A program made the position numbers and the translations under genes. The notes under the pieces are model-generated. The model saw only the letters and a program-made list of their open reading frames with translations, was not told where the DNA came from and did no database searches. A stretch of DNA of 64,000 nt from Bacillus sp. ISL-55 (GTDB lineage Bacteria > Bacillota > Bacilli > Bacillales > Cytobacillaceae), in the NCBI RefSeq assembly GCF_018613155.1, contig NZ_JAGGQU010000008.1, forward strand, positions 20,175 through 84,174. The letters are read 5' to 3'. The first letter of the stretch is position 1, and each line of letters starts with the position of its first letter. Shown here piece by piece: positions 26,912 through 35,940 of this stretch.

Positions 26912-27073
26912 ATGAAGTATTGCTGCGGTGAACATGTAGAATTGGCGCTGGATGAAGCTGTTGATGAGTTTGAGGTAGCACCACAATTAACAAAGCTTGA
27001 GCCTGTTGATAAGTCGGAGTTTACCTGTGGATACTGTGGACAACCAGCTATATATATTGTGGCGAACGAATGA
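26912..27073 (+). CDS. yyzF: CxxH/CxxC small zinc-binding-type protein (YyzF-like)
   Basis: A 53 aa protein reading MKYCCGEHVELALDEAVDE and ending with CGYCGQPAIYIVANE, so it has a CxxxH pair and a CxxC pair, the pattern of the CxxH/CxxC (BA_5709/YyzF) family found at this place in Bacillus. A metal site is inferred. ATG 26912 lies six bases after GAAAGGATGAG; an ATG at 26903 is inside that site. Function is unknown. Confidence 0.8.
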   Translation: MKYCCGEHVELALDEAVDEFEVAPQLTKLEPVDKSEFTCGYCGQPAIYIVANE

Positions 27074-27133
27074 TCGCCTACTAAATGTGGATAGCGATGT
27101 GAATATGTGGATAACTTTTGTGGATATCTTGTT

Positions 27134-27161
27134 TGTAAACTGTTTGTAATCTGTTTGTAAA
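27134..27161 (+). promoter_or_regulatory. Triple WalR-like motif before rlmH
   Basis: TGTAAA-CTGTT-TGTAAT-CTGTT-TGTAAA: three hexamers fitting TGTWAH with exact 5 bp spacers, giving two overlapping WalR boxes at 11 bp period. It ends 12 bp before the rlmH start, an unusual location for an activator site. Confidence 0.4.
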
Positions 27162-27173
27162 GTGGGGATGGCT

Positions 27174-27653
27174 GTGAATATCTCGATCGTGACGGTTGGA
27201 AAATTAAAAGAAAAATACCTGAAACAGGGGATTGAGGAGTACTTAAAACGCCTGGGAAGCTATGCAAAAGTAGAAGTCATCGAGGTGCCTGACGAAAAAG
27301 CACCCGAGGAATTGAGCGATACTGAGATGATCCAGGTCAAGCAAAAAGAAGGCGAACGGATCCTCACGAAAATTGGACCCGATACCTATGTTATCGCTCT
27401 GGCCATTAACGGCAAGCTCAAATCATCAGAAGAACTCGCAGACACACTCGATAAACTGGCGACGTACGGAAAAAGTAAAATCGCGTTTGTTATCGGTGGA
27501 TCACTTGGTTTGAGTGATGAAGTACTGAAAAGATCCGATGAACAACTATCCTTTTCCAAAATGACATTCCCTCACCAATTAATGCGGTTGATCCTCGTTG
27601 AGCAGATTTATCGGGCTTTCAGGATCAACCGCGGTGAACCGTATCATAAGTGA
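27174..27653 (+). CDS. rlmH: 23S rRNA pseudouridine-1915 methyltransferase RlmH
   Basis: SPOUT-class SAM-dependent enzyme (YydA) that methylates pseudouridine 1915 in helix 69 of 23S rRNA. The 159 aa length is standard. SAM-knot motifs [13 protein letters not shown] and [24 protein letters not shown] are intact, as is the C-terminal GEPYHK. GTG 27174 gives the conserved [20 protein letters not shown] start; ATG 27168 would add two residues. Confidence 0.97.
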   Translation: MNISIVTVGKLKEKYLKQGIEEYLKRLGSYAKVEVIEVPDEKAPEELSDTEMIQVKQKEGERILTKIGPDTYVIALAINGKLKSSEELADTLDKLATYGKSKIAFVIGGSLGLSDEVLKRSDEQLSFSKMTFPHQLMRLILVEQIYRAFRINRGEPYHK

Positions 27654-27784
27654 TGATGGTAGTGAAAGTTTGTTCACTATTTATTGAGACCCTTAGCATT
27701 TTTCTGAGTTATCTAAATAAGAATATTAATCCAGATGTTTAAAACTGATTAATAAATGGATACACAAAGATTGGAGGGATGAAG

Positions 27785-29116
27785 ATGAAAATACTGATTA
27801 TTGGCGGCGATGCAGCGGGTATGAGTGCTGCGATGCAAATGGTACGTAACAGCTCTGGGCATGAAATCACTGTGTTAGAAAAGGGAGGCGTGTATTCATA
27901 TGGGCAATGTGGCCTGCCTTATGTAATCAGTGGGAAGATTGAGTCCACAGATGAGTTAATCGCTCGCACTCCGTCTACTTTTAAAGAGAAATATGGTATT
28001 GATGCACGTGTATTTCATGAAGCCCAGAAGGTAGACGTGGTAAATAAAATGGTAAATGGAATAAACCATAGTAATGGAGAAACGTTCAGCCTTCCTTATG
28101 ACCGCCTTCTGATCGCGACTGGTGTAAGCTCGGTCGTTCCAAAGTGGGAGGGTGTGACACTTCCAGGTATTTTCTCATTAAAAACCATCCCTGATGCAAA
28201 AGCAATCTTGGATTATCTGGAAAAAGATATAAAGAATGTGACCGTGATTGGCGGCGGATACATTGGGCTTGAAATGGCCGAAAGTTTTGCGGAGCTCGGC
28301 AAGAAGGTAACGATCATTGAAAGAAATGAGCAATTAGCCAAGATATTTGATCCCGACATGGCCGAACTGATTCATGAAGAAGCAGTAAAGCATGACATTA
28401 TGTTGAAAATGGGTGAATCCGTGGAAGCATTCGGTGGAAGTGACCATGTGGAATCTGTGAAAACCGATAAAGGAGAGTATGAAACAGATTTGGTGCTAGT
28501 CGCTGTTGGTGTGAAGCCGAATACTTCCTTTTTAGAAGGAACAGGAATTAAAACCATTGGAAATGGTGCAATCCAGGTAAATGCCTATATGCAAACCAGT
28601 GTGGAGGATATCTACGGTGCAGGAGATTGTGCCACGCAATATCACCGGGTAAAAGAGAAGGATGACCATGTCCCATTGGGAACACATGCCAATAAGCAAG
28701 GACAAATCGCCGGATTGAACATGGTTGATGTACATAAAACGTTTAAAGGAATTGTCGGCACTTCAATCATTAAGTTTTTCAATTTAACCCTGGGGAGAAC
28801 AGGGATATCAGAAACAGAGGCAAAAATGCTGAACATTCCCTATGGTTCTGTAACTATTACAGCAAATGATATTGCTGGTTATTATCCGGATGATAAAAAA
28901 ATGAAGTTAAAACTTGTCTATCATAAAGAGACACATAAGGTCCTTGGCGGGCAAATTATTGGGGAAAATGGAGTCGATAAACGAATCGATGTACTAGCGA
29001 CGGCAATATTCCATTCTATGACGACCGATGAGCTGCTTGATTTAGATCTGGCGTATGCTCCCCCGTATAATGGTGTGTGGGATCCTGTTCAGCAGGCAGC
29101 CAGGAGAGTAAAGTAA
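27785..29116 (+). CDS. CoA-disulfide reductase/NADH oxidase-type flavoenzyme
   Basis: Pyridine nucleotide-disulfide oxidoreductase, 443 aa, with an N-terminal FAD motif [10 protein letters not shown], a single redox Cys at 42 in [11 protein letters not shown](P)H motif [12 protein letters not shown] near 152, the FAD-binding YGAGDCA and a dimerisation domain ending in [11 protein letters not shown]. The single-cysteine arrangement marks the CoADR/Nox/Npsr group rather than glutathione reductase. Substrate (CoA disulfide, polysulfide or O2) cannot be fixed from sequence. ATG 27785 has a proper GGAGGG spacing; ATG 27779 is too close. Confidence 0.9.
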   Translation: MKILIIGGDAAGMSAAMQMVRNSSGHEITVLEKGGVYSYGQCGLPYVISGKIESTDELIARTPSTFKEKYGIDARVFHEAQKVDVVNKMVNGINHSNGETFSLPYDRLLIATGVSSVVPKWEGVTLPGIFSLKTIPDAKAILDYLEKDIKNVTVIGGGYIGLEMAESFAELGKKVTIIERNEQLAKIFDPDMAELIHEEAVKHDIMLKMGESVEAFGGSDHVESVKTDKGEYETDLVLVAVGVKPNTSFLEGTGIKTIGNGAIQVNAYMQTSVEDIYGAGDCATQYHRVKEKDDHVPLGTHANKQGQIAGLNMVDVHKTFKGIVGTSIIKFFNLTLGRTGISETEAKMLNIPYGSVTITANDIAGYYPDDKKMKLKLVYHKETHKVLGGQIIGENGVDKRIDVLATAIFHSMTTDELLDLDLAYAPPYNGVWDPVQQAARRVK

Positions 29117-29140
29117 CTGGAAACTGCATAGATAAATATT

Positions 29141-29177
29141 GTCGGCAAGCTCAGTTTTCTTGGAGTTTGCCGACTTT
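29141..29177 (+). terminator. Terminator after the CoADR-like gene
   Basis: GTCGGCAAGCTC / GAGTTTGCCGAC stem then TTTTT. Confidence 0.85.
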
Positions 29178-29292
29178 TTAGTGCTTTTCAGAGGTGAAAC
29201 AACTGTTACGGAAAAGTGCCTAAAAAAATAGGTATTAACTTGAGCTGCGGTTGGGTTAAGATAAGGGTAGTTGCTTACCTTGGAGGATAGAA

Positions 29293-29400
29293 ATGATTAA
29301 AATTTTGGCTGATTCAACTTGTGATTTATCGAAGGAAGTACTTGAATTATATGACATTAGCTTAGCTCCATTGACAATAAATATAGATGGTAAACTTTAG
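29293..29400 (+). pseudogene. Truncated DegV-family gene (N-terminal stump)
   Basis: ATG 29293, after a TTGGAGGAT ribosome site, encodes 35 residues starting MIKILADSTCDLSKEVL and continuing DISLAPLTINIDGK, which is the N terminus of DegV fatty-acid-binding proteins (usually about 280 aa). A TAG follows and the remaining family domain is absent downstream. A hairpin terminator directly follows. It is most simply a deletion remnant; translation of the stump is possible. Confidence 0.8.
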
Positions 29401-29403
29401 GAA

Positions 29404-29457
29404 AAACCAATGCCTTAACCATGTAATAATGGATTTAAGACATTGGTTTTGTTTTTT
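29404..29457 (+). terminator. Terminator after the degV remnant
   Basis: AAACCAATGCCTTAA / TTAAGACATTGGTTT long stem with a T-rich tail. Confidence 0.8.
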
Positions 29458-29653
29458 GCGAACTTCTGAATGGACTTCTCCCTTTTTTACTATGGAAAAA
29501 TAGTTTATAATAATCAGTAAATAGTAGATATTTTAATGTATAAGTCATTATAATAGATTATGTTATGGTTTGAACAAGGACGGAAAAGGTGTGCTCCTAG
29601 GTGAGATGTAAGCAGGCGCACTTCCTCAAATATAAGCGATAAGGAAGGGTATA

Positions 29654-31153
29654 ATGAGCAACGTACAGAAAGCAACAGACGTAATCTTAATTGGTGCCGG
29701 AGTCATGAGTGCGACGTTGGGATCCTTACTGAAAGAGTTAGCACCAGAATGGAACATTAAAGTGTTTGAAAAACTAGCTTCTGCAGGTGAAGAGAGCTCC
29801 AATGAGTGGAATAATGCGGGTACTGGGCACGCTGCTCTGTGTGAGTTGAATTATACACCTGAAAAACCCGACGGATCGATAGATATTAGCAAGGCAATTA
29901 ACGTAAACGAGCAGTTTCAAATTTCAAGACAATTCTGGTCTTATCTTGTAAAAAGCAATTTGATCCGTAATCCAGAAGAATTTATCAGGCCGCTGCCTCA
30001 TATGAGTTTAGTAGAAGGCGAAAAAAATGTCGAGTTTTTGAAAAAACGATTTAAAGCGCTTTCAGGTGTTCCTATGTTTCAGGGAATGGAATACTCCGAA
30101 GACCCCGACAAACTGAAGGAATGGATTCCATTAGTCATGGAAGGCCGTACCTCTAATGATCCAATAGCGGCAACTAAAATTGATTCAGGAACGGATGTCA
30201 ACTTTGGCGCGTTAACTCGTATGTTGTTTGGTCATCTGGAGAGTAAAAATGTCGAGATTAACTATAACCATAGTGTTAAAGATATCAATCGTACAAGTGA
30301 TGGATTATGGGAACTGAAAGTGCAAAACCTTGAAAGCGGTAAAACTGAATATCATACTGCTAAATTCATTTTTATCGGCGGCGGTGGCGGAAGTCTGCCA
30401 TTACTGCAAAAGACCGGTATTCCTGAATCAAAGCGTATTGGCGGATTCCCTGTTAGTGGACTGTTCATGGTCTGCAACAATCCAGAAGTAGTAGAACAGC
30501 ACCATGCAAAGGTGTACGGAAAAGCCAAGGTAGGCGCACCTCCGATGTCTGTTCCGCATCTTGATACTAGATTTATCGATAATAAGAAAAGCTTACTGTT
30601 TGGACCGTTTGCCGGTTTCTCACCAAAGTTCCTGAAAACAGGTTCGAATTTGGATTTGATTGGTTCAGTGAAACCGAATAATGTGATTACTATGTTGGCA
30701 GCGGGTATGAAAGAAATGGCATTAACGAAGTACCTGATCGAGCAAGTGATGCTCTCTCATGAAAAACGAATGGATGAACTACGTGAGTTCATTCCTAATG
30801 CTAAGAGCGAGGATTGGGGCATCGTGGTGGCAGGACAGCGTGTGCAGGTCATCAAGGATACCGACACTGGCAAAGGGACACTACAGTTCGGTACAGAGGT
30901 TGTAAGCTCCTCTGATGGCTCAGTAGCAGCATTGCTAGGTGCATCCCCTGGTGCGTCCACTGCCGTAAACGTCATGCTGGAAGTGTTAGAAAAATGCTTC
31001 CCTGAGCAAATGTTCAATTGGAAGGATAAAATCAAGGAAATGGTCCCTACCTATGGCGTGTCATTAGTGAACAACCCAGAGCTGTTCCATGATATCCATG
31101 AATCAACTGCCAAGGTGCTGGGATTGAGTGATAAAGAGAGAGTCTATAGCTGA
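29654..31153 (+). CDS. mqo: Malate:quinone oxidoreductase
   Basis: FAD-dependent peripheral membrane enzyme that oxidises malate to oxaloacetate and feeds electrons to menaquinone. The 499 aa sequence has the FAD motif [12 protein letters not shown] near the N terminus, [34 protein letters not shown] and the C-terminal [23 protein letters not shown] precedes ATG 29654. It stands alone between terminators. This is MQO, not the NAD-linked malate dehydrogenase. Confidence 0.97.
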   Translation: MSNVQKATDVILIGAGVMSATLGSLLKELAPEWNIKVFEKLASAGEESSNEWNNAGTGHAALCELNYTPEKPDGSIDISKAINVNEQFQISRQFWSYLVKSNLIRNPEEFIRPLPHMSLVEGEKNVEFLKKRFKALSGVPMFQGMEYSEDPDKLKEWIPLVMEGRTSNDPIAATKIDSGTDVNFGALTRMLFGHLESKNVEINYNHSVKDINRTSDGLWELKVQNLESGKTEYHTAKFIFIGGGGGSLPLLQKTGIPESKRIGGFPVSGLFMVCNNPEVVEQHHAKVYGKAKVGAPPMSVPHLDTRFIDNKKSLLFGPFAGFSPKFLKTGSNLDLIGSVKPNNVITMLAAGMKEMALTKYLIEQVMLSHEKRMDELREFIPNAKSEDWGIVVAGQRVQVIKDTDTGKGTLQFGTEVVSSSDGSVAALLGASPGASTAVNVMLEVLEKCFPEQMFNWKDKIKEMVPTYGVSLVNNPELFHDIHESTAKVLGLSDKERVYS

Positions 31154-31175
31154 TTTGTTTACGCGATCTGATAAA

Positions 31176-31214
31176 AAAACCTTTGATCCCCGTTGAGGAT
31201 TGAAGTTTTTTTTG
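31176..31214 (+). terminator. Terminator after mqo
   Basis: AACCTTTGATCC / GGATTGAAGTT stem followed by eight T. Confidence 0.75.
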
Positions 31215-31256
31215 TTGGGGCAATAATTGGGGCGGTTCGTTTTAAGACCAAGCGTA

Positions 31257-32035
31257 TTATTGTGACAGCTTTCAGGTGAAAGAGTCCAAAGCTGTCAAGA
31301 AAAAGCCGTTATTGTGACAGGTTTCAGGTGGAAGAGGCCAAAGCTGTCAAGAAAGAGCTGTTATTGTGACAGGTTACAGGTGAAAGAGCTCAAAGCTGTC
31401 AAGAAAACCCGGTTATTGTGACAGCTTTCAGGTGAAAGAGGCCAAAGCTGTCAAGAAAAAGCCGTTATTGTGACAGGTTTCAGGCGGAAGAGTCCAAAGC
31501 TGTCAAGAAAACCCCGTTATTGTGACAGCTTTCAGGTGAAAGAGTCCAAAGCTGTCAAGAAAACCCCGTTATTGTGACAGGTTTCAGATGAAAGAGTCTA
31601 AAGCTGTCAAGAAAACCCCGTTATTGTGACAGCTTTCAGGTAGAAGAGCTCAAAGCTGTCAAGAAACCCCCGTTATTGTGACAGCTTTCAGGCGGAAGTG
31701 GCCAAAGCTGTCAAGAAACCCTCGTTATTGTGAAAGGGTTTTCAGACGAAAGAGTCCAAAGCTGTCAAGAAAACATCGTTATTGTGACAGCTTTCAGGTG
31801 AAAGAGGCCAAAGCTGTCAAGAAAACCCCGTTATTGTGACAGCTTTCAGGTAGAAGAGCTCAAAGCTGTCAAGAAACCCCCGTTATTGTGACAGCTTTCA
31901 GGCGGAAGTGGCCAAAGCTGTCAAGAAACCCTCGTTATTGTGAAGGGGTTTCAGACGAAAGAGTCCAAAGCTGTCAAGAAACCCCCATTATTATGACAGC
32001 TTTCAGGTGAAAGAGGCCCAAAACTGTCAAGTATC
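31257..32035. repeat. Tandem array 2: fifteen ~52 bp units
   Basis: TTATTGTGACAG-type unit starts are at 31257, 31309, 31361, 31413, 31465, 31517, 31569, 31621, 31673, 31725, 31779, 31831, 31883, 31935 and 31988. The period is 52 bp, with one unit of 54 and one of 53. Each unit contains TGACAGCTTT...AAAGCTGTCA, a ten-pair stem around a variable centre. A block of three units (31621 on) is repeated almost exactly at 31831 on. It lies between the converging mqo and ahpF genes; no coding use. Confidence 0.95.
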
Positions 32036-32059
32036 GCCCACGCAATCCCAAGGATCACA

Positions 32060-32101
32060 AAAAAACCGCTCTACTGCATTCGAGCAGCAAAGCGGTTTTA
32101 C
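32060..32101 (-). terminator. Terminator of ahpCF
   Basis: On the minus strand AAAACCGCTTT ... AGCGGTTTTTTT forms a stem with T run just after the ahpF stop. Confidence 0.8.
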
Positions 32102-32103
32102 TG

Positions 32104-33633
32104 TTAGTTTCGAATCAAGTAATCAAACGCACCTAATGCTGCGGTTGCACCTGATCCCATTGAAATTATGATTTGTTTGTATGCACTGTCCGTGCAGTCG
32201 CCTGCAGCGAAGACGCCAGGAAGGTCTGTGGCACCCTGCTTGTCTACGACGATCTCACCGAAGCGAGTGCGTTCAAGCGTGTCGCCAAGCCATTCTGTGT
32301 TCGGCACAAGGCCGATCTGGACGAATACACCTTGTAATTCAACATGGTGTTCTTCACCTGATGCACGGTCAATGTAGGTGATACCGTTCACTTTGTCAGT
32401 TCCGGTAATTTCACTTGTTTGTGCGTTAGTCACAACAGTGACGTTCGGAAGGCTATGCAGACGGTCTTGCAAAACTGCATCAGCTTTGAGCTCTGGGTTG
32501 AACTCAATCACTGTTACATGCTTTACGATACCTGCAAGGTCGATTGCTGCTTCAACACCGGAGTTTCCTCCGCCGATAACGGCAACATCTTTTCCTTCGA
32601 ACAATGGTCCGTCACAGTGAGGACAGTAGGCAACACCTTTGTTCTTGAACTCAGCTTCTCCTGGTACGTTGACATTGCGCCAGCGGGCACCAGTTGAGAT
32701 GATGACAGTCTTACTCTTAAGAACTGCACCATTTTCCAATTCAAGTTCAATCATGTCCTTCTTTTCCAAACGCTTTGCACGCTGAAGGTTCATGATATCA
32801 ACGCCATACTCTTTAACATGTTCCTCAAGGCTGGCAACAAGTTTTGGACCTTCTGTGTGCTTCACGCTGATGAAGTTCTCAATCCCCAATGTATCCATTA
32901 CCTGTCCGCCGAAACGCTCAGCTACGATACCTGTACGGATGCCTTTACGAGCTGCGTAGATGGCCGCACTTGAACCAGCTGGTCCGCCGCCGATAACAAG
33001 GACATCATAAGGGTCTTTGTCGTTCATTTCAGATGCATCAGGGTCTGAACCCATTTTTGCAAGGATTTCTTCCAATGACATACGTCCGCTTCCGAATGGC
33101 TCGCCATTCAAAAGAACCGTCGGCACTGCCATGATTTGTTTGCTCTCCACTTCATCTTTAAAAGCTGCACCGTCAATCATGGTATGTGTAATGCCAGGAT
33201 TCAGGGTACTCATCACGTTAAGAGCTTGTACAACGTCAGGACAGTTATGGCAGCTCAGGCTGACATAAGTTTCAAAACGGTATTCGTCTTTAATCGCTTT
33301 AACCTGATCGATGACTTTCTGGTCTACCTTAGGAGCTCTTCCGCTAACCTGCAGCAAGGCAAGAACTAATGAAGTGAATTCATGTCCTAAAGGAATGCCT
33401 GCGAAAGTCACTCCAGTGTCTTCGCCAGGGCGGTTGACACTGAAGCTAGGTGTTCTTTCCAGTTCGGCATGCTCCACTTTAATACGGGATGACATTGTTG
33501 CCAATTCATCGACTAAAGCCAGCATGTCTCGAGATACATCATCCGATCCAGCGCTAACTTTAAGCAGCACATCGCCCTCCATCATTTGAAGATATTGGGC
33601 TAATTGTGCTTTTATATCTGCATCTAATAACAT
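32104..33633 (-). CDS. ahpF: Alkyl hydroperoxide reductase subunit F
   Basis: NADH-dependent flavoprotein that reduces AhpC. The 509 aa chain has an N-terminal tandem thioredoxin-fold domain with the C128-x-x-C131 dithiol (SCHNC), the FAD motif [11 protein letters not shown] near 214, the CPHC redox centre C337/C340, NADH motif [11 protein letters not shown] and a final FAD segment AAGDCTD. All redox cysteines are intact. It lies 12 bp after ahpC in one operon. Confidence 0.97.
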   Translation of the reverse strand: MLLDADIKAQLAQYLQMMEGDVLLKVSAGSDDVSRDMLALVDELATMSSRIKVEHAELERTPSFSVNRPGEDTGVTFAGIPLGHEFTSLVLALLQVSGRAPKVDQKVIDQVKAIKDEYRFETYVSLSCHNCPDVVQALNVMSTLNPGITHTMIDGAAFKDEVESKQIMAVPTVLLNGEPFGSGRMSLEEILAKMGSDPDASEMNDKDPYDVLVIGGGPAGSSAAIYAARKGIRTGIVAERFGGQVMDTLGIENFISVKHTEGPKLVASLEEHVKEYGVDIMNLQRAKRLEKKDMIELELENGAVLKSKTVIISTGARWRNVNVPGEAEFKNKGVAYCPHCDGPLFEGKDVAVIGGGNSGVEAAIDLAGIVKHVTVIEFNPELKADAVLQDRLHSLPNVTVVTNAQTSEITGTDKVNGITYIDRASGEEHHVELQGVFVQIGLVPNTEWLGDTLERTRFGEIVVDKQGATDLPGVFAAGDCTDSAYKQIIISMGSGATAALGAFDYLIRN

Positions 33634-33645
33634 GGGAATGTACCC

Positions 33646-34209
33646 TTAAATCTTTCCTACAAGATCAAGGCTTGGCTTAAGTGTTGCTTCGCCTTCTTTC
33701 CATTTAGCAGGGCAAACTTCGCCTGGGTTGTTACGTACATATTGTGCTGCTTTTAGCTTGCTTACTACTTGGCTAGCGTCACGGCCGATTCCGCCTGCGT
33801 TGATTTCAACAGTCTGGATAACGCCGTCTGGATCAATGATGAAAGTTCCGCGCTCTGCAAGTCCATCTTCTTCATTTAATACATCGAAGTTGCGAGAAAT
33901 CTTCTGAGAAGGGTCTCCGATCATGATGTACTCGATTTTGCCGATTGCTTCAGAGTGGTCATGCCATGCTTTGTGAGTGAAGTGTGTATCAGTTGATACA
34001 GAGTATACTTCTGCTCCCATTTCTTTTAAAGTAGCGTATTCGTTTTGCATGTCTTCAAGCTCTGTAGGGCAAACGAATGTGAAGTCCGCTGGATAAAAAA
34101 TAACTACGCTCCACTTGCCTTTAAGGTTTTCTTCAGAAACAGTGATGAATTCTCCCTTATGGAATGCATTTGCTGTGAATGGTAAAACTTGAGTACCGAT
34201 TAATGCCAT
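33646..34209 (-). CDS. ahpC: Alkyl hydroperoxide reductase subunit C (2-Cys peroxiredoxin)
   Basis: Typical 2-Cys Prx of 187 aa reducing H2O2, organic peroxides and peroxynitrite. Peroxidatic C47 is in DFTFVCPTE and resolving C166 in [28 protein letters not shown] places the ATG. PerR-like boxes and a promoter lie upstream (34287-34340), so peroxide induction through PerR is likely, as in B. subtilis. Confidence 0.98.
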   Translation of the reverse strand: MALIGTQVLPFTANAFHKGEFITVSEENLKGKWSVVIFYPADFTFVCPTELEDMQNEYATLKEMGAEVYSVSTDTHFTHKAWHDHSEAIGKIEYIMIGDPSQKISRNFDVLNEEDGLAERGTFIIDPDGVIQTVEINAGGIGRDASQVVSKLKAAQYVRNNPGEVCPAKWKEGEATLKPSLDLVGKI

Positions 34210-34286
34210 GATTAATTTCCTCCTTGAATGGTTGAGTTATTTTTTGAAATAGTTTCACTGAAAAGTTCAGTTAACTATTCGGTAAA

Positions 34287-34321
34287 CTAGAATAATTCTA
34301 ATACAGTAAGAATTATTATAT
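34287..34321. promoter_or_regulatory. Two PerR-like boxes upstream of ahpC
   Basis: CTAGAATAATTCTAA (34287-34301) matches the PerR box TTATAATNATTATAA in 11-12 of 14 fixed positions and TAAGAATTATTATAT (34307-34321) in 11. Their centres are 20 bp apart, two helical turns, and the second overlaps the predicted -10. Confidence 0.65.
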
Positions 34322-34340
34322 AAAACTTATTAACTGTCAA
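34312..34340 (-). promoter_or_regulatory. Probable ahpC promoter
   Basis: On the minus strand: TTGACA (34340-34335), 17 bp spacer, AATAAT (34317-34312). The PerR-like boxes cover the -10 and start region, a repressing arrangement. Confidence 0.65.
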
Positions 34341-34516
34341 GTAATAACCACCAGGTTTTAATTTCTTCATCATTATTTCAGAAAAAGGACACAATTATAC
34401 CGTGGTTTAAAACCTGCCATCTATAAGCTTGTCCAACTTTCCCCCATGTAATGAATTCATCAGCCAACTTCTGTATAGTATTAAGTAGATGAAAAATTCT
34501 GAAAAGGAGTGATTGA
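34341..34516. other. Remainder of the ahpC/HODM divergent region
   Basis: This stretch completes the 307 bp gap between the divergent ahpC and demethylase genes. The AAAAGGAGTGATTG ribosome site of the + strand gene ends it. No convincing + promoter could be fixed. Confidence 0.4.
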
Positions 34517-35467
34517 ATGGTCTCAATTGAGAAAATCCGCTCATTTCCTTATCCATTTGGTGAATATAATGCCTATAGATATTCTAACAATGCAATTCCA
34601 TTAAATCCACCAATTGGAATCGAAGTGACGGATTCTTATATAGAAGAAATGGATTTAAAAAGAGAACTGCTGAAAAAGCATCACGAACGCTGTTATCATT
34701 CAGAGTCCCATACAATGAATGCCCAGTGGGAAGCATTGGATTTAATTCTGAATCAATTGGTGGAATGTTATCCTGATCAATTCGAACTTGTTACGAAAGA
34801 TGATCATTGGATATTTTCCAACCTGCAGACGGGTGAAAAGCAATCATTCACATTTGGGGATCACGAGTCACTGGCCCTGGAGCCGCTCGATTTTGTAGGG
34901 CGACATGTCCAGGAGGATTTAATTTTGATGATGCAGAGAGATGGGGACCTATTTTTAGATGCAGGCCAGCTCTGTTTTCCTGCAAATTGGTCATTATTTT
35001 TTGATGCGGGGATGTCATTTAAAGAAATACACAAGCCGATTCCAGGGTTCCAATCAGACTCTCTTGATGACCGCATCCTTCAGTTCTTGATGAGAATCGA
35101 GGCAGGAAGTCCATGGTGGAGGAAAAACTGGTCCCTGATGGCAGGAAACCAGCTGGATACATCGCTTGAGACCTTTGCTGAATGGGGGCAGTCTCGTAAA
35201 AAGGTAACGAATGAAAATGTTGGCGAGTTTGTGCATCTACGGGTGGAGGTCCAAAAATTATTCCGCCTTCCAAAAAGCAATGGAATTTTATTTACGATCC
35301 ACTCCCATATGCTTCCGCTTGAAAAATTCATTCAACATACACCGTGGCTGGAGCAATTTTCGGCAATCCTCCATGAGCTTCCAGAATTTATTGCAGATTA
35401 TAAAGGCATATCACTGTACCGCGAAGTGGTCCTTGAATATCTAGAGAAGGAATTGGAAAAAAGGTGA
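34517..35467 (+). CDS. Haem-dependent oxidative N-demethylase family protein (DUF3445)
   Basis: A 316 aa protein of the DUF3445/HODM alpha-subunit-like family, a haem-binding PAS-like fold that catalyses oxidative N-demethylation, for example of dimethylamine. The family signature LCFPANWSLFFDAG followed by IHKPIPGF is at about residues 154-180; a conserved LRVEVQKLFRLPKSNGILFTI block follows at 240-260. AAAAGGAGTGATTG precedes ATG 34517. It is translationally coupled (GTGA) to the next gene. The actual amine substrate is not determinable here. Confidence 0.85.
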   Translation: MVSIEKIRSFPYPFGEYNAYRYSNNAIPLNPPIGIEVTDSYIEEMDLKRELLKKHHERCYHSESHTMNAQWEALDLILNQLVECYPDQFELVTKDDHWIFSNLQTGEKQSFTFGDHESLALEPLDFVGRHVQEDLILMMQRDGDLFLDAGQLCFPANWSLFFDAGMSFKEIHKPIPGFQSDSLDDRILQFLMRIEAGSPWWRKNWSLMAGNQLDTSLETFAEWGQSRKKVTNENVGEFVHLRVEVQKLFRLPKSNGILFTIHSHMLPLEKFIQHTPWLEQFSAILHELPEFIADYKGISLYREVVLEYLEKELEKR

Positions 35468-35922
35468 TTCAAGATATGTTTTCTTATGCTAGAGGTAAAA
35501 GGAAGTTCTTATTTTGTACGGATTCAGAAGGCGTTAGAAATCTCAATTTTCTCGTTTGCGAGGCATTGAATGAGAATATGCCATTTGATTTTCATATTTT
35601 CCAAGATGAGAGGGAAGAAAGCTTTTTGAACGATTGGTTTACCAAACAGAAAATGGGTACGTATTTATACATTTCGGGGTCATCTGATTTTGTAAAAAGG
35701 ATACAAGGAGCAGCGATGGAGGCAGGCTTTTCACAATATGACATGCAATCACATACTATCGGTCCTGCCAGGAAGAAACTGATTTGCTGCACCTGCCACG
35801 GGGAAAATGAAGTGCTGAATCAGTCGGATATCGTTTGCGGACACTGCGGAGAGAAGCTGGAAGTCTCGGACCACTATTCACGGCGTTTGGATGCCTTTTT
35901 GGGTTATGTAAATATCAAATAG
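35464..35922 (+). CDS. DmmA-family dimethylamine monooxygenase subunit-like protein
   Basis: A 152 aa protein whose C terminus has CCTCHG...CGHCGE, a rubredoxin-like or zinc-ribbon motif, then DHYSRRLDAFLGYV, characteristic of DmmA-family subunits. The N-terminal part is a Rossmann-like region probably involved in electron transfer assembly. The GTG start overlaps the previous stop by three bases. It sits between the haem subunit and the reductase, the order expected for a three-component demethylase. Function is inferred from family and context. Confidence 0.82.
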   Translation: MIQDMFSYARGKRKFLFCTDSEGVRNLNFLVCEALNENMPFDFHIFQDEREESFLNDWFTKQKMGTYLYISGSSDFVKRIQGAAMEAGFSQYDMQSHTIGPARKKLICCTCHGENEVLNQSDIVCGHCGEKLEVSDHYSRRLDAFLGYVNIK

Positions 35923-35940
35923 AATAGGAGGAACTTATGA

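Larger units (their letters stand above)
26786..27127 (+). promoter_or_regulatory. DnaA-box cluster between htrC and rlmH
   Basis: Three perfect TGTGGATAA boxes (starts 26786, 26842, 27106) and four one-mismatch boxes (27026, 27035, 27086, 27119) all point the same way within 342 bp. Two of the weaker boxes lie in the coding end of the small CxxH/CxxC gene. DnaA-box clusters outside oriC are known in B. subtilis and affect initiation timing. Confidence 0.7.

Noticed and set aside
31257-32035. CRISPR-like look of the 52 bp repeats
   Set aside because: The whole unit is conserved, with no alternation of constant repeat and unique spacer, and there are no cas genes nearby.
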